Assembly: GCA_002384935.1 (NCBI GenBank)
Contig: DGCD01000007.1
Location: 19,795-83,794, forward strand
Origin: Pusillimonas sp. UBA3987
GTDB taxonomy: Bacteria > Pseudomonadota > Gammaproteobacteria > Burkholderiales > Burkholderiaceae_B
Direction: 5' to 3'
Length of the DNA: 64,000 bases
Positions within the stretch are counted from its first letter, which is position 1; each line of letters begins with the position of its first letter. Under the pieces are notes generated by a model that did no database searches, had not been told where the DNA came from, and saw nothing but the letters and a program-made list of their open reading frames with translations. Positions 18,540 to 28,887 of the stretch are shown piece after piece. The position numbers and the translations under genes are program-made.

Positions 18540-20048
18540 TTACAGGAATAACTGGTAGGCAGGGTTATCGGTTTCATTCCAATACGGATAACCCAGGCCT
18601 TCAAGGAAATCCTTGAAGGCTTTTTTATCGGTAGGCGGAACCTGCAACCCGACCAGGATTCGGCCGTAATCGTCGCCTTGGTTCCGGTAATGAAACAGGC
18701 TGATATTCCATTCAGGGCTCATCGAGCTTAAAAAGCGCATGAGCGCACCCGGCCGTTCCGGAAATTCAAACCGAAACAGCAGTTCATGTTCAGCCAGGTA
18801 GGAGCGGCCCCCCACCATGAAACGCAAATGGGTCTTAGCCATTTCATTGTGGGTGAGGTCGAGCGCCTTAAAACCTTTACGGGTGAACATTTTGGCCAGT
18901 TTTTCGCCTTCTGTGGGCGAACTGATCTGGAGGCCCACGAAAACATGGGCGCTTTGGGCATCGGAAATACGGTAATTGAACTCGGTCACGCTGCGCGCAC
19001 CGATGGCTTCGCACAGTTTCAGGAAGCTGCCGCGCTCTTCCGGAATCGTGAGCGCCAGCAGCGCTTCGCGCGCCTCGCCGACGTCGGCCCGGTCGGCAAC
19101 AAAACGCAGGCGATCAAAGTTCATGTTGGCGCCGCTGGCTACGGCCACCAGATTTTTGTTCTTCCATTTGTTTAATGCTGCGTAACGTTTGGCGCCGGCA
19201 ATCGCCAATGCGCCCGATGGTTCAAGTACGCTGCGGGTGTCCTGGAATACGTCTTTAATGGCGGCGCAAATGGCGTCGGAATCAACCGTGACAAAGTCGT
19301 CGACCCATTGGCGCGTCAGGCGGAAGGTTTCCGCCCCCACTTTCTTTACCGCCGTGCCGTCGGAAAACAGGCCAACGTCTTGCAGTTCGATGCGTCGTCC
19401 GGCTTTCACGCTGCGAATCATTGCGTCGGAGTCTTCGGTTTGAACACCGATGACTTTAATGTCGGGGCGCAGTTGTTTGACGTACGCTGCAATCCCCGAG
19501 ATCAGGCCGCCTCCGCCAATCGCGCAGAAAATGGCATCGATTCGCCCGGGGTGCTGACGAAGAATCTCCATGCCCACGGTGCCCTGGCCTGCGATGACGT
19601 CGGGGTCGTCGAAAGGGTGCACAAAAGTGAGCTGTTCTTTCTTTTCCAGTTCTTTGGCGTACAAGTAGGCATCAGAGTAGCTGTTACCCACCAGAACGGT
19701 TTCGCCGCCGAACCCCTCGACTGCCCGCACTTTAACCTGGGGCGTGGTGGTGGGCATGACGATGACTGCGCGGCATCCTAGTTTGCGTGCCGACAGTGCA
19801 ACCCCTTGGGCATGGTTGCCTGCCGATGCTGCAATGACGCCACGCTTCAGTTCCGCTTTGCTAAGATTGGCCATTTTGTTATAAGCACCCCTTAGCTTGA
19901 AGCTGAACACTTCCTGCGCATCTTCGCGTTTCAGAAAAAAATTATTCTGGGTGCGTGCGGAAATTTGGGGTGCGTGCTCCAAGGGCGATTCAATGGCGAC
20001 GTCGTAGACTTTGGATGTGAGAATGCGTTTGAGATAGTCGGTTGACAT
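18540..20048 (-). CDS. ilvA: Threonine ammonia-lyase, biosynthetic
   Basis: PLP enzyme making 2-oxobutanoate from threonine, the first step of isoleucine synthesis. 502 residues. The N-terminal catalytic domain has the Schiff-base lysine in FSFKLRGAYNKMA, with AASAGNHAQGVALSARKLG and the phosphate loop CAIGGGGLISGIA. The C-terminal third carries two ACT-like regulatory domains (about 330-410 and 425-500), the arrangement of the isoleucine-inhibited biosynthetic form rather than the short catabolic TdcB. No ilv neighbours are present. Confidence 0.95.
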   Translation of the reverse strand: MSTDYLKRILTSKVYDVAIESPLEHAPQISARTQNNFFLKREDAQEVFSFKLRGAYNKMANLSKAELKRGVIAASAGNHAQGVALSARKLGCRAVIVMPTTTPQVKVRAVEGFGGETVLVGNSYSDAYLYAKELEKKEQLTFVHPFDDPDVIAGQGTVGMEILRQHPGRIDAIFCAIGGGGLISGIAAYVKQLRPDIKVIGVQTEDSDAMIRSVKAGRRIELQDVGLFSDGTAVKKVGAETFRLTRQWVDDFVTVDSDAICAAIKDVFQDTRSVLEPSGALAIAGAKRYAALNKWKNKNLVAVASGANMNFDRLRFVADRADVGEAREALLALTIPEERGSFLKLCEAIGARSVTEFNYRISDAQSAHVFVGLQISSPTEGEKLAKMFTRKGFKALDLTHNEMAKTHLRFMVGGRSYLAEHELLFRFEFPERPGALMRFLSSMSPEWNISLFHYRNQGDDYGRILVGLQVPPTDKKAFKDFLEGLGYPYWNETDNPAYQLFL

Positions 20049-20134
20049 GGTGCGTTTGAGCGCTAAAAAAGGGCTTGTTAAAGAGATTCAGGTTACCACA
20101 GGGCACGCTTCTCACACAGAAAAGGACACTAAAT

Positions 20135-20626
20135 ATGCAAGGTCAATTGGGCGCGACGGTTTCTGATCTGCTGGCATTTCTAGCCATGCCCGAGGTCGGT
20201 TTAAGTGCGGTTCTTTTGATCAGTTTCCTGGCCTCAACCTTGCTGCCCCTGGGCTCCGAACCGGTTTTGATTGCCTATTTGCAGTTACAGCCGGGTAATG
20301 TCTGGCCGGCGTTGCTGGTGGCCACGCTGGGCAATACCTTGGGCGGTCTGGTGAGTTATGCCATGGGGTGGGGTGTTGTTTGGGTCGTGCGTTATTTTGG
20401 TGAAGGCGGCGGGCGCTGGCGTGGCGTTGCCCATGGTTATGTCCGGCGTTTCGGGCCGGCTGCGTTGCTTTTTTCCTGGCTGCCGGTCATAGGCGATCCG
20501 CTTTGTGCCGTAGCCGGCGGTATGCGTTTACCGTTCTGGCCTTGTTTGTTTTTTATCGTGTTGGGAAAGTTTTTGCGGTATTTGTTGGTTGCCGGGGCGT
20601 TTTTATGGGTTTCTTCCGGGGCCTAG
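20135..20626 (+). CDS. YqaA family (DedA-like) inner membrane protein
   Basis: A polytopic membrane protein of the YqaA/SNARE-associated (VTT) family. From the ATG at 20135 (preceded by AAAGGA) it has about 163 residues; the 20 codons upstream in frame lack a ribosome site. Three or four hydrophobic segments are visible. GSEPVLIAYLQLQPGN and the glycine-rich TLGNTLGGLVSYAMGWG are the VTT-family core, followed by SWLPVIGDPLCAVAGGMR. DedA relatives take part in lipid scrambling and envelope homeostasis; the activity of YqaA members is not established. Confidence 0.88.
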   Translation: MQGQLGATVSDLLAFLAMPEVGLSAVLLISFLASTLLPLGSEPVLIAYLQLQPGNVWPALLVATLGNTLGGLVSYAMGWGVVWVVRYFGEGGGRWRGVAHGYVRRFGPAALLFSWLPVIGDPLCAVAGGMRLPFWPCLFFIVLGKFLRYLLVAGAFLWVSSGA

Positions 20627-20694
20627 CAATCTTGCGTCCTTGACCGATGAAGTAAACTGAGGCCTGACTCAAACTTTTTCTTGACAGCGACTCC

Positions 20695-23600
20695 ATGAAC
20701 GCCCCTATTGCCAGCCAATTGCTTGCGAATTTGCCGTCAAACGACGCACCGCGTCTGCGTGAAATTCCATACAACTACACTTCTTTTTCCGATCGTGAAA
20801 TTGTTTCCCGTTTATTGGGTCAAGAGGCTTGGTCATGGCTGATCGATCTAAGGGGAGAGCGCAAAACCGGTCGCTCGGCGCGGATGCTGTTCGAGGTGCT
20901 GGGCGATATCTGGGTGGTAAAGCGCAACCCTTATCTGCAAGACGATTTGCTCGACAACCCCAAGCGTTTGGGGATGCTGGCCGAGGCAATGACGCACAGG
21001 TTGGGGGAAATTGACAAGCGTCGCGATCCCGGTGATCCGGGGCGTGACAACAAAGTGGTGTTGTTGCTGCAGGCGGCACGCGGCGCGGTTAGCGCCTTTC
21101 AGGCCGAGTTCGAGCAAACACGGACTTTGCGGAAAAAGGTATTGAAACGCCTGGCGAAGGTAACGGCACGCGACAACATCAAATTCGATGGCCTGTCGCG
21201 GGTCTCACACGTCACCGACGCAACCGACTGGCGTGTCGAGTATCCGTTTGTGGTGCTGACCCCTGATACAGAGGCCGAAATGGCACCCCTTGTCCGCGCC
21301 TGTATTGAATTGGAGCTGACCATTATTCCGCGAGGGGGCGGCACCGGCTATACCGGTGGCGCCATTCCCCTTACCTGGCGCTCGGTGGTGATTAATACCG
21401 AAAAGCTCGACAAACTGGAGGCCGTTGAACACATCACGCTGCCGGGGCTTGAGCAACCGGTAGCCACCGTATTGGCCGGTGCCGGTGTGGTTACCCGTCG
21501 GGTGGCCGATGCGGCAGATGAAGCCGGCCTTGTGTTTGCGGTTGACCCCACCTCTGCCGATGCGTCCTGTGTTGGCGGTAATGTTGCCATGAATGCGGGG
21601 GGCAAGAAGGCCGTGTTATGGGGAACGGCGCTGGACAACCTGGCATGGTGGCGCATGGTCGATCCGCAAGGGAATTGGCTGGAAGTGACCCGTGTCAGCC
21701 ACAATATGGGGAAAATCCACGATGTCGAAGAGGTTCAGTTCGATATCAAGTGGTTCGACGGCAGCCGGGCGCCCGGGGAGCACCTGCTTAAATCGGAAAC
21801 GTTACGTATTGAAGGGCGCAAGTTTCGCAAGGAAGGGCTGGGTAAAGACGTGACCGACAAGTTCCTTGCGGGTTTGCCGGGCGTGCAGAAGGAAGGGTGC
21901 GATGGCCTCATTACTTCGGCGCGCTGGGTCTTGCATCGCATGCCGGCGCAAACCCGTACGGTATGCATGGAGTTTTTCGGCCAGGCGCGTGACGCCATTC
22001 CGTCGATTGTGGAAATAAAGCAGTACCTTGATGGCCAGGGCAAGCAGTTGGGCGCGTTACTGGCCGGGCTGGAACATCTCGATGAACGCTATTTGCGTGC
22101 AGTGGGGTATGCCACCAAGAGCAAACGCGGCGGTTTTCCGAAGATGGTCCTCATTGGCGACATCGTGGGCGATGACTCCAACGCTGTGGCCGCGGCGGCC
22201 AGCGAAGTGGTGCGGCTGGCGAATTCGCGTCATGGCGAGGGGTTTGTGGCGGTAAGTGCAGAAGCCCGCAAGAAGTTCTGGCTTGACCGTGCCCGCACTG
22301 CCGCGATTGCACGCCACACAAATGCGTTCAAGATCAACGAAGATGTCGTGATTCCTTTGAACCGCATGGGCGAGTACACCGATGCGATCGAGCGAATTAA
22401 CATCGAGCTTTCAACGCGCAACAAATTACGTTTGCTCGATCAGCTTGAACAGTTTTTTTGCAGCGAAGCGTTGCCGGTCGGCAAAACCGAGGACGCCGAA
22501 GAAGCCGAAATGATGCGTTCCGGGCTGCTGCGTGAGCGAACCGAGGCCGCGCTGGAAGTGTTGAGTGAGACTCGCCAACGTTGGGTGTGGCTGCTTGAAA
22601 ACCTTGACATGCCGTTAACGCAGGCTTTGCCCGACATGCCGCTGCTGGGTTTGGAAGCTGTACTGCCCGTTTTGAAAGAGCGAGTCGATACCCAGCCTGA
22701 TGCCCGTGTCTTCGATGTCATGCAAGATCGCACTATTCGTGTGTCCTGGAAAGTGGAAGTGCGCGCCCACATGGAACGGATCTTTGCCGGTTCGGCCTGC
22801 GCGGCAGTGCTGGCCAGGATTCAGTCGATTCACGACGATGTGCTCAAAGGGCGGGTGTTTGTCGCATTGCACATGCATGCGGGTGATGGCAATGTGCATA
22901 CCAATATCCCGGTCAATTCAGACAACTATGAAATGCTGCGCGAGGCCAATGAAACGGTTGCGCGCATCATGAAAATTGCGCGCGACCTCGACGGTGTGAT
23001 TTCCGGCGAGCATGGTATTGGGCTGACCAAGTATGAGTTCCTGACGCCCGAGGAGCTGCAGCCGTTTCAAGACTATAAGCGTCAGATTGATCCATCGGGT
23101 CGTTTCAACGCCGGCAAGCTGATGCCGGGGGCCGATTTACGTCATGCCTGGACGCCCAGTTTCAACTTGCTGGGTCATGAGTCGCTGATTATGCAGCAAA
23201 GTGATATTGGTGCCATTTCAAGCGCCATCAAAGACTGTTTGCGTTGCGGCAAATGCAAACCTGTTTGCGCCACGCATGTGCCGCGAGCCAACCTGCTGTA
23301 TTCGCCCCGCAACAAGATCCTGGCCACCTCATTGCTTATCGAGGCTTTTCTTTATGAAGAGCAGACACGCCGTGGCATCAGCCTGAAACATTGGTCTGAG
23401 TTTGAAGACGTGGGCGACCATTGCACGGTGTGTCACAAGTGCTATAACCCGTGTCCGGTGGATATTGATTTTGGCAATGTGTCGATGGATATGCGTGCCT
23501 TGTTGCGTCGCATGGGCAAGAAATCGTTTAACCCGGGCACGACGGCAGCCATGTTCTTTCTGAATACGAAAGATCCGCGCGTTATCAAGGCAACGCGTAC

Positions 23601-24636
23601 CGCCATGGTCGATATCGGCTATAAGGCGCAACGTTTTGTTGCCGACCTGTTCAGTGTGCCCGCGCGCCGGCAAACACAGCAACCGCCGGCCACCATAGGT
23701 AAAGCGCCCATTAAAGAGCAGGTGGTGCATTTTGTGAACAAGAAGATGCCTGGGGGGCTTCCCAAGCAAACGGCACGCAAGCTGCTGGATATTGAAGATG
23801 CCAATTACGTGCCGATTATTCGCAATCCGGGTGCAACCAGCGTTGATTCCGAAGCCGTGTTTTATTTTCCGGGTTGCGGCTCGGAGCGGTTGTTCTCGCA
23901 GGTGGGCCTGGCAACACAGGCTATGTTGTGGCATGCCGGCGTTCAAACCGTTTTACCACCGGGGTATTTGTGTTGCGGCTATCCGCAGCGCGGCAATGGC
24001 ATGTACGACAAGGCCGACAAAATCATCACGGATAACCGCGTCCTGTTCCATCGGGTTGCCAACACGCTGAATTACCTCGACATTAAAACTGTGGTTGTCA
24101 GTTGTGGCACGTGTTACGACCAGTTGGCCGGATACGAGTTCGAGAAGATATTTCCGGGTTGCCGTTTAATTGATATCCACGAATACCTGCTGGAAAAGGA
24201 TATCAAGCTCGAAGGGGTGACGGGGGTACGATACATGTATCACGACCCATGCCATTCGCCCATGAAACTGCAGGACCCCATGAAAACCGTGAAGTCGCTT
24301 GTGGGGGCGGATGCCATTAAAACTGATCGCTGTTGTGGTGAGTCGGGCACCTTGGCTGTATCGCGGCCCGATGTTTCAACCCAGGTGCGTTTTCGCAAGC
24401 AGGAAGAGTTATTGAAGAATACCGGCCAGATCCGCTCCGACGGCTACGATGGCAGCGTAAAAATGCTGACGTCCTGTCCTTCGTGTTTGCAAGGGTTGTC
24501 GCGTTATGAGGGCGATACTGGCATGCAGGCCGACTACATCGTAGTGGAGATGGCCCGTCATGTACTGGGCCAGTCCTGGCTTGAAGATTACGTGAAAGCG
24601 GCGAACGCCGGTGGTATTGAGCGCGTGCTTGTGTAG
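20695..24636 (+). CDS. DUF3683 FAD-binding/4Fe-4S oxidoreductase (GlcD-GlpC type fusion)
   Basis: A 1313-residue multidomain flavoprotein. The order is: an N-terminal DUF3683-type domain (about 1-170), an FAD-binding PCMH domain ([37 protein letters not shown] at about 200-340), a GlcD-like FAD-oxidase C domain ([28 protein letters not shown]), two 4Fe-4S motifs ([11 protein letters not shown] from Cys848; [12 protein letters not shown] from Cys910), then two cysteine-rich CCG domains ([13 protein letters not shown] with [18 protein letters not shown] with DRCCGESG). This architecture predicts a membrane-peripheral D-2-hydroxyacid (lactate/glycolate-like) dehydrogenase feeding quinone. Free-standing GlcD, GlcF and LutA-like parts are here fused in one chain. 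The substrate is not known. Confidence 0.85.
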   Translation: MNAPIASQLLANLPSNDAPRLREIPYNYTSFSDREIVSRLLGQEAWSWLIDLRGERKTGRSARMLFEVLGDIWVVKRNPYLQDDLLDNPKRLGMLAEAMTHRLGEIDKRRDPGDPGRDNKVVLLLQAARGAVSAFQAEFEQTRTLRKKVLKRLAKVTARDNIKFDGLSRVSHVTDATDWRVEYPFVVLTPDTEAEMAPLVRACIELELTIIPRGGGTGYTGGAIPLTWRSVVINTEKLDKLEAVEHITLPGLEQPVATVLAGAGVVTRRVADAADEAGLVFAVDPTSADASCVGGNVAMNAGGKKAVLWGTALDNLAWWRMVDPQGNWLEVTRVSHNMGKIHDVEEVQFDIKWFDGSRAPGEHLLKSETLRIEGRKFRKEGLGKDVTDKFLAGLPGVQKEGCDGLITSARWVLHRMPAQTRTVCMEFFGQARDAIPSIVEIKQYLDGQGKQLGALLAGLEHLDERYLRAVGYATKSKRGGFPKMVLIGDIVGDDSNAVAAAASEVVRLANSRHGEGFVAVSAEARKKFWLDRARTAAIARHTNAFKINEDVVIPLNRMGEYTDAIERINIELSTRNKLRLLDQLEQFFCSEALPVGKTEDAEEAEMMRSGLLRERTEAALEVLSETRQRWVWLLENLDMPLTQALPDMPLLGLEAVLPVLKERVDTQPDARVFDVMQDRTIRVSWKVEVRAHMERIFAGSACAAVLARIQSIHDDVLKGRVFVALHMHAGDGNVHTNIPVNSDNYEMLREANETVARIMKIARDLDGVISGEHGIGLTKYEFLTPEELQPFQDYKRQIDPSGRFNAGKLMPGADLRHAWTPSFNLLGHESLIMQQSDIGAISSAIKDCLRCGKCKPVCATHVPRANLLYSPRNKILATSLLIEAFLYEEQTRRGISLKHWSEFEDVGDHCTVCHKCYNPCPVDIDFGNVSMDMRALLRRMGKKSFNPGTTAAMFFLNTKDPRVIKATRTAMVDIGYKAQRFVADLFSVPARRQTQQPPATIGKAPIKEQVVHFVNKKMPGGLPKQTARKLLDIEDANYVPIIRNPGATSVDSEAVFYFPGCGSERLFSQVGLATQAMLWHAGVQTVLPPGYLCCGYPQRGNGMYDKADKIITDNRVLFHRVANTLNYLDIKTVVVSCGTCYDQLAGYEFEKIFPGCRLIDIHEYLLEKDIKLEGVTGVRYMYHDPCHSPMKLQDPMKTVKSLVGADAIKTDRCCGESGTLAVSRPDVSTQVRFRKQEELLKNTGQIRSDGYDGSVKMLTSCPSCLQGLSRYEGDTGMQADYIVVEMARHVLGQSWLEDYVKAANAGGIERVLV

Positions 24637-24653
24637 TTCGTCGCCAACGCGGT

Positions 24654-25952
24654 TTATTGCGTCGGCATAACAAGCCGGGAGGCAGGGAAGGCCAGTGTGA
24701 ACAGGCTGCCGGCCCCGAGCCGGCTGTTGATTGTCAGTTCGGCATTATGCCGCATGGCGACATGCTTAGTAATGGCCAGGCCAAGTCCTGTGCCGCCCGT
24801 GGCACGCGAGCGTCCGCGATCAACTCGGTAAAAGCGTTCGGTCAGGCGGGGGATGTCTTGCGTGGCAACGCCAATACCGGTGTCTTGTACCGAATAAAGT
24901 GCACGGCCGCTCTCGGTTAAATACCAGCTTACGGTAATCGTGCCGTCTTTTGGCGTGTAGCGAACTGCATTGGTAAGCAAGTTGCTTACGGCCGATGCCA
25001 GCTCCGAGGCATTGCCCTGGATATACAAATCATCGGCTATGTTTTCCACGAATACGTGTTGGTCCTTCGACAATATGCGTGCCTGATTCAAGGCCGTGTG
25101 AATGATCTCGGCCATGTTCACGGGCTCTCCTGAAACGGAAGGAGACGACTCCAGTGTCGATAACGTGAGCAGGTCAGCCACAATGGCCTGCATGCGCTGG
25201 GCCTGTTCTATCATCAGATTCAGGTAATGTTCGCGCTGGGCCGGTTCGATATGATCGGTAGGGATTGATTGCAGCGTTTCCAGAAAGCCCGCTAAAACGG
25301 TAAGCGGGGTACGCAGTTCATGTGAGACATTCGCTACAAAATCCTTGCGTGTGGTTTCCAGTTTTTCCAGTTGCGTGACATCACGCGTCACGATCAGGTA
25401 CTGACCAATGCCGTATGGTGTCAGTTGAACCAGTATGGCGCGGTTTTGGTCGTCGCGTACTAGGTGCAGCAACAGAGGCTCGGGCCACTTCGGTTGCTGG
25501 GCGTATCGATGGAATTCGGGCGCGCGCAAAATGTTGAATATGCTGAAGCCGCGATCGGTTTCAAGATGCAGCCCAATATGCTCGGTGGCCGTTTTGTTGC
25601 ACCAGGTAACCAACATTTCTTCATTCAGTGTAATGGCCCCGTCGGGTAAGGCTTCAGCCGCAAGCATAATGCCGGCGACATGCCGGTTCAATTCTTCGAT
25701 TTCCAGGCGGTCTTTGCGTAATTGGCGATAGATGGGCGCCAGAATTTCGTCCCACGGGCCAACGGAAGGCGGTGGCGGCGTATGGATATGACGAACCCAT
25801 TTGCGAATCTGTGACAGCTGCGCACCGCTGATGAGAATCATGCTGCTCAGGCCCAGCACCAGGACGCACCATCCAACTGTGGTGTCGATCCACTCAGCCG
25901 CCGCCCAGCCAAGCAGTATCCAGGCGCCGAGTGAGATCAGGGTTTTCTGCAT
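24654..25952 (-). CDS. phoR: Phosphate regulon sensor histidine kinase PhoR
   Basis: Inner-membrane sensor of phosphate limitation that phosphorylates PhoB. 432 residues: two close membrane helices in the first 50 residues with almost no periplasmic loop, a PAS domain at about 95-200, HisKA with the phosphohistidine in FVANVSHELRTPLTVLAGFL, and HATPase with N-box LLTNAVRYTPKDGT and G-boxes VQDTGIGVATQDIPRL and GGTGLGLAITKH. The lack of a sensing loop is typical of PhoR, which reads the Pst transporter via PhoU. It follows phoB by 49 bp. No pst or phoU genes are in the window. Confidence 0.93.
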   Translation of the reverse strand: MQKTLISLGAWILLGWAAAEWIDTTVGWCVLVLGLSSMILISGAQLSQIRKWVRHIHTPPPPSVGPWDEILAPIYRQLRKDRLEIEELNRHVAGIMLAAEALPDGAITLNEEMLVTWCNKTATEHIGLHLETDRGFSIFNILRAPEFHRYAQQPKWPEPLLLHLVRDDQNRAILVQLTPYGIGQYLIVTRDVTQLEKLETTRKDFVANVSHELRTPLTVLAGFLETLQSIPTDHIEPAQREHYLNLMIEQAQRMQAIVADLLTLSTLESSPSVSGEPVNMAEIIHTALNQARILSKDQHVFVENIADDLYIQGNASELASAVSNLLTNAVRYTPKDGTITVSWYLTESGRALYSVQDTGIGVATQDIPRLTERFYRVDRGRSRATGGTGLGLAITKHVAMRHNAELTINSRLGAGSLFTLAFPASRLVMPTQ

Positions 25953-26001
25953 GATAAATGGCCTTGGTGCAGCTTAAGTTATTCAGTGACTGATGCGTCG
26001 T

Positions 26002-26706
26002 TCAGGTTGTTGTATCGGGTAAACGGGCTGCAAACCGGTAGCCCGCGCCGCGTACTGTTTCAATGTGGTTTTCGTGGCGGCTTGGTTCAAGCGCCTTGCG
26101 CAGGCGACGAATGTGCACGTCAACCGTGCGCTCTTCAACAAAAACGTGATCTCCCCATACCTGGTCGAGCAGTTGCGAGCGTGAAAAAACACGTTCTGTG
26201 TGCGTCATGAAGAAATGTAGCAAGCGAAACTCGGTAGGTCCAATCGATAAGGCCGTCCCGTTTCCGGTGACCCGGTGGGTGGATGGGTCCAGAACCAGCG
26301 TGCCGATCTGAATCAGGTCGTCGGTGAGCTGGGGGGCGCGTCTGCGCAGTACGGCCTTGATGCGCGCCATGAGCTCTTTGGGCGAAAAAGGTTTCGTAAT
26401 GTAGTCGTCTGCGCCTGCCTCAAGGCCTTCGATTTTGTCGTGCTCTGCGCCTTTTGCCGTCAGCATGATAACGGGAACCTGACGTGTCCTTTCGTCGGAA
26501 CGAAGTTGTTTCGCCAGCGTAATGCCGGAGGCGCCCGGCAACATCCAGTCAAGCAGGATCAGGTCGGGCAGCTCGGCACGGATGAGCGTTTGTGCCTGTT
26601 CGGCATCGAACGCGCGCAGTACCTTGTGACCGGCAAATGACAGGTTGACTGCGATCAGTTCTTGAATCGCGGGTTCATCTTCAACGACGAGAATAGTGGT
26701 GTTCAT
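26002..26706 (-). CDS. phoB: Phosphate regulon response regulator PhoB
   Basis: OmpR-family regulator of the Pho regulon. 234 residues: a receiver domain with the acidic pocket VVEDEPAIQ, phospho-accepting Asp in LILLDWMLPGASG and Lys in MLTAKGAEH, then a winged-helix domain (TEFRLLHFFMTHTERVFSRS, VDVHIRRLRKALEP). It starts the phoB-phoR operon. Three 11-bp-spaced repeats upstream look like its own binding site, so the operon is probably autoregulated. Confidence 0.95.
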   Translation of the reverse strand: MNTTILVVEDEPAIQELIAVNLSFAGHKVLRAFDAEQAQTLIRAELPDLILLDWMLPGASGITLAKQLRSDERTRQVPVIMLTAKGAEHDKIEGLEAGADDYITKPFSPKELMARIKAVLRRRAPQLTDDLIQIGTLVLDPSTHRVTGNGTALSIGPTEFRLLHFFMTHTERVFSRSQLLDQVWGDHVFVEERTVDVHIRRLRKALEPSRHENHIETVRGAGYRFAARLPDTTT

Positions 26707-26751
26707 GACGGTTCGGGGTTAAATAAAGACCCTGTCATATTATGGCTTGAT

Positions 26752-26780
26752 TGTTACAGGTTTGTGAAAAATTCGTGACG
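26752..26780 (-). promoter_or_regulatory. phoB: Pho box upstream of phoB
   Basis: Read on the minus strand, three repeat units CGTCACG, TTTCACA and TGTAACA occur with their TCAC/TCAC/TAAC cores exactly 11 bp apart. This is the PhoB-site geometry (7-bp repeats with 4-bp AT-rich spacers). CATAAT follows nine bases later as a possible -10, where PhoB-dependent promoters place it, the Pho box replacing the -35. Seen directly: repeats, period and position. PhoB binding is inference. Confidence 0.62.
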
Positions 26781-26859
26781 GTAGCTGAAAATGATGCCAG
26801 GCCGCTGGAAACGGTAGCTTGGCTGGCGGGGGATCGCCAGTTGGAGTACGATACGCGCT

Positions 26860-27624
26860 ATGAATCGTACTCCTTCTTCCCCTCCCTCAGGGCGTCAAAC
26901 GCACTTCGGTTATAAAACGGTCGATGAAGCGGAGAAAGCCGCTAAAGTTGCCCAGGTTTTTCATTCCGTCGCGCAGCGTTACGATGTCATGAACGACCTG
27001 ATGTCGGCCGGTTTGCATCGGGCCTGGAAGGCATTCACCATTGCCAGGGCCGATACCCGCCCCGGCATGAAAGTGCTTGACATCGCAGGGGGGACAGGCG
27101 ACCTGGCCAAGGCCTTTGCGCGCAAGGTCGGTCCCTCGGGTGAGGTCTGGCTAACCGATATCAATGATTCGATGCTGCGCGTAGGGCGCGACCGCCTGGT
27201 CGACAAGGGCCTGATTACGCCGGTTACCGTTTGCGATGCCGAGAAGCTGCCGTTTCCCAACGCCTACTTTGATCGGGTCACAGTGGCTTTCGGCTTGCGC
27301 AACATGACTCATAAAGACATGGCGCTGGCAGAAATGCGCCGTGTTTTGAAGCCGGGCGGAAAGTTGCTGGTTCTGGAGTTCTCGCGCGTTGCCAAGCCAC
27401 TGGCGCCGGCCTACGATTGGTACTCCTTCAATATCCTGCCGTGGCTGGGCAAGAATGTTGCCAAAGACGAGGAAAGCTATCGATATCTGGCCGAGTCCAT
27501 TCGCATGCATCCCGATCAGGAAACCCTGGCCCAAATGATGGGTGATGTCGGGTTCGATCGCGTACGTTACTTCAATTTAACTGCAGGGCTGGTTGCCCTG
27601 CATGAAGGTGTCAATCTGGGCTGA
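26860..27624 (+). CDS. ubiE: UbiE C-methyltransferase of ubiquinone/menaquinone synthesis
   Basis: SAM-dependent methyltransferase that adds the C5 methyl in ubiquinone and methylates demethylmenaquinone. 254 residues: [20 protein letters not shown] and [20 protein letters not shown] at the start, the SAM site [18 protein letters not shown], the [20 protein letters not shown] segment, and [26 protein letters not shown] motif III. It is divergent from phoB and heads a run with the Tim44-like, ubiJ and ubiB genes. A small inverted repeat (CTGGCG...CGCCAG, 26823-26840) lies in its leader. Confidence 0.96.
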   Translation: MNRTPSSPPSGRQTHFGYKTVDEAEKAAKVAQVFHSVAQRYDVMNDLMSAGLHRAWKAFTIARADTRPGMKVLDIAGGTGDLAKAFARKVGPSGEVWLTDINDSMLRVGRDRLVDKGLITPVTVCDAEKLPFPNAYFDRVTVAFGLRNMTHKDMALAEMRRVLKPGGKLLVLEFSRVAKPLAPAYDWYSFNILPWLGKNVAKDEESYRYLAESIRMHPDQETLAQMMGDVGFDRVRYFNLTAGLVALHEGVNLG

Positions 27625-27668
27625 CGCTGTTCCCCGCGGTCAGGCGGCCGGCCGGCGACGTATTTGTG

Positions 27669-27697
27669 TTGAGCTTATGTTCAGCTTCTAGTAAGAT
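27669..27697 (+). promoter_or_regulatory. Candidate sigma-70 promoter before the Tim44-like gene
   Basis: TTGAGC at 27669-27674 and TAAGAT at 27692-27697 are separated by 17 bp, a good sigma-70 fit (4/6 and 4/6 matches). A palindrome CGATCAAATGATCG lies at 27721-27734 between this and the start codon. The position suggests the Tim44-like gene can be transcribed apart from ubiE. Confidence 0.4.
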
Positions 27698-27754
27698 TCA
27701 GGTTGTTGTCCTACATCCATCGATCAAATGATCGTTCATTGGAGCTCTACATAT

Positions 27755-28732
27755 ATGTCTCGTCGCTTGTCTCGCTATTTCGCGGGTGTGCTCCTGGCTC
27801 TCAGTACTTTCGCCATGGTGTCTATTTCGTTCGACGCTGAAGCCCGTCGTTTCGGTGGTGGCGCAAGTTTTGGTCGCCAGTCCTCTAACGTTACGCAACA
27901 ACGCCAGGCGGCGACTCCGCCTACGACAACTCAGCGCAGTGCGTCGCAAAATGCGGCGTCTTCATCCACGGCTGCTGCCGGGGGCGCTGCTGCGCGATCG
28001 GGTATGTCGCGCTTTTTGGGCCCCATCGCAGGTATTGCTGCCGGCCTGGGTATTGCGGCACTGCTTTCGCAAATGGGTTTGTCAGGCGCATTTCTTGAGT
28101 TCATGTCCAGCTTGTTGCTGATTGCCTTGCTGGCCTTTGCGATTATGTTTATTGTGCGCCGCTTGCGTGGTGCCGCGTCGGGTCATGCCACACAAAGTGC
28201 CGGTATGCAACGCAGCAATCGTGAGGGTGCCCACGAGGTTTGGCGTGCGCCACCCGCATCCCCTGCACAGCGCGAGGCTGCATCTGCGGCGCCTGCGGCA
28301 TCGGGCGACGTGCCGGGAACGCTGTCAACTGCCGATCAGGGAAACTGGTTCATTCCCGAGGGTTTCGATACCGGTGTATTTCTGGCCAATGCCAAGAAGC
28401 AGTTTCTGGAAGTTCAGCGCCTCTGGGATCAGGGCAACATTGATGGTTTGTCGGAATACCTTACTGATGACATGGTGGCAGAGTTTCGCCCCCAGATTCA
28501 GGCGCGTGAAGGCCGTGAGCAGCTCACTGAAGTTTTGTTGCTGAATGCGGAATTGCTGGGTATTGAAGCCATTTCCGATGGCCATTTGGCCAGCGTGCGG
28601 TATTCAGGCATGTTGCGTGAAGAGCCGGGCGCGGAGGCAGTTCGTATCGAAGAGGTTTGGAATCTGTATAAAGCAGACGGTTCAGGCTGGTTGTTGGCAG
28701 GTCTTCAGCAATTATCTTCAAACAACGGTTAA
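27755..28732 (+). CDS. Tim44-like domain protein with signal/anchor segment
   Basis: About 325 residues. The start at 27755 (MSRRLSRYFAGVLLALSTFA) has GGAG ten bases upstream; the open frame begins nine codons earlier without a site. Regions: a signal segment (1-25), a Gln/Thr/Ala/Ser-rich stretch to about 95, two hydrophobic segments at about 100-145 (GIAAGLGIAALLSQM, LLLIALLAFAIMFIV), and a C-terminal Tim44 (NTF2-like) domain at about 210-323. Bacterial Tim44-like proteins have no settled role. Its place beside ubi genes is common in Burkholderiales and may mean a shared membrane platform; that is inference. Confidence 0.85.
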   Translation: MSRRLSRYFAGVLLALSTFAMVSISFDAEARRFGGGASFGRQSSNVTQQRQAATPPTTTQRSASQNAASSSTAAAGGAAARSGMSRFLGPIAGIAAGLGIAALLSQMGLSGAFLEFMSSLLLIALLAFAIMFIVRRLRGAASGHATQSAGMQRSNREGAHEVWRAPPASPAQREAASAAPAASGDVPGTLSTADQGNWFIPEGFDTGVFLANAKKQFLEVQRLWDQGNIDGLSEYLTDDMVAEFRPQIQAREGREQLTEVLLLNAELLGIEAISDGHLASVRYSGMLREEPGAEAVRIEEVWNLYKADGSGWLLAGLQQLSSNNG

Positions 28733-28760
28733 TGGCGGGTTTGTTGCAGGTCGACTTGTG

Positions 28761-28799
28761 GCCGGGCGGCGGTTGTTAAGCAACTGCACCCGGCTTTTT
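28761..28799 (+). terminator. Rho-independent terminator after the Tim44-like gene
   Basis: GCCGGG at 28761-28766 pairs with CCCGGC at 28789-28794, with an inner GTTG...CAAC helper stem, followed directly by TTTTT. It lies 28 bp past the Tim44-like stop and 89 bp before ubiJ, so ubiJ-ubiB probably start from their own promoter. Confidence 0.7.
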
Positions 28800-28887
28800 G
28801 CCGACGTCATCGCGCTGCCTTCAAAACCGGTACACTTACGGCTGTTCCAAGATCTTTTGCTATGCGTAATCGCTGCGCATATATATC

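Noticed and set aside
23329..23946. 205-codon minus-strand frame within the DUF3683 oxidoreductase gene
   Set aside because: Antisense to the Fe-S and CCG region of a clearly conserved protein.
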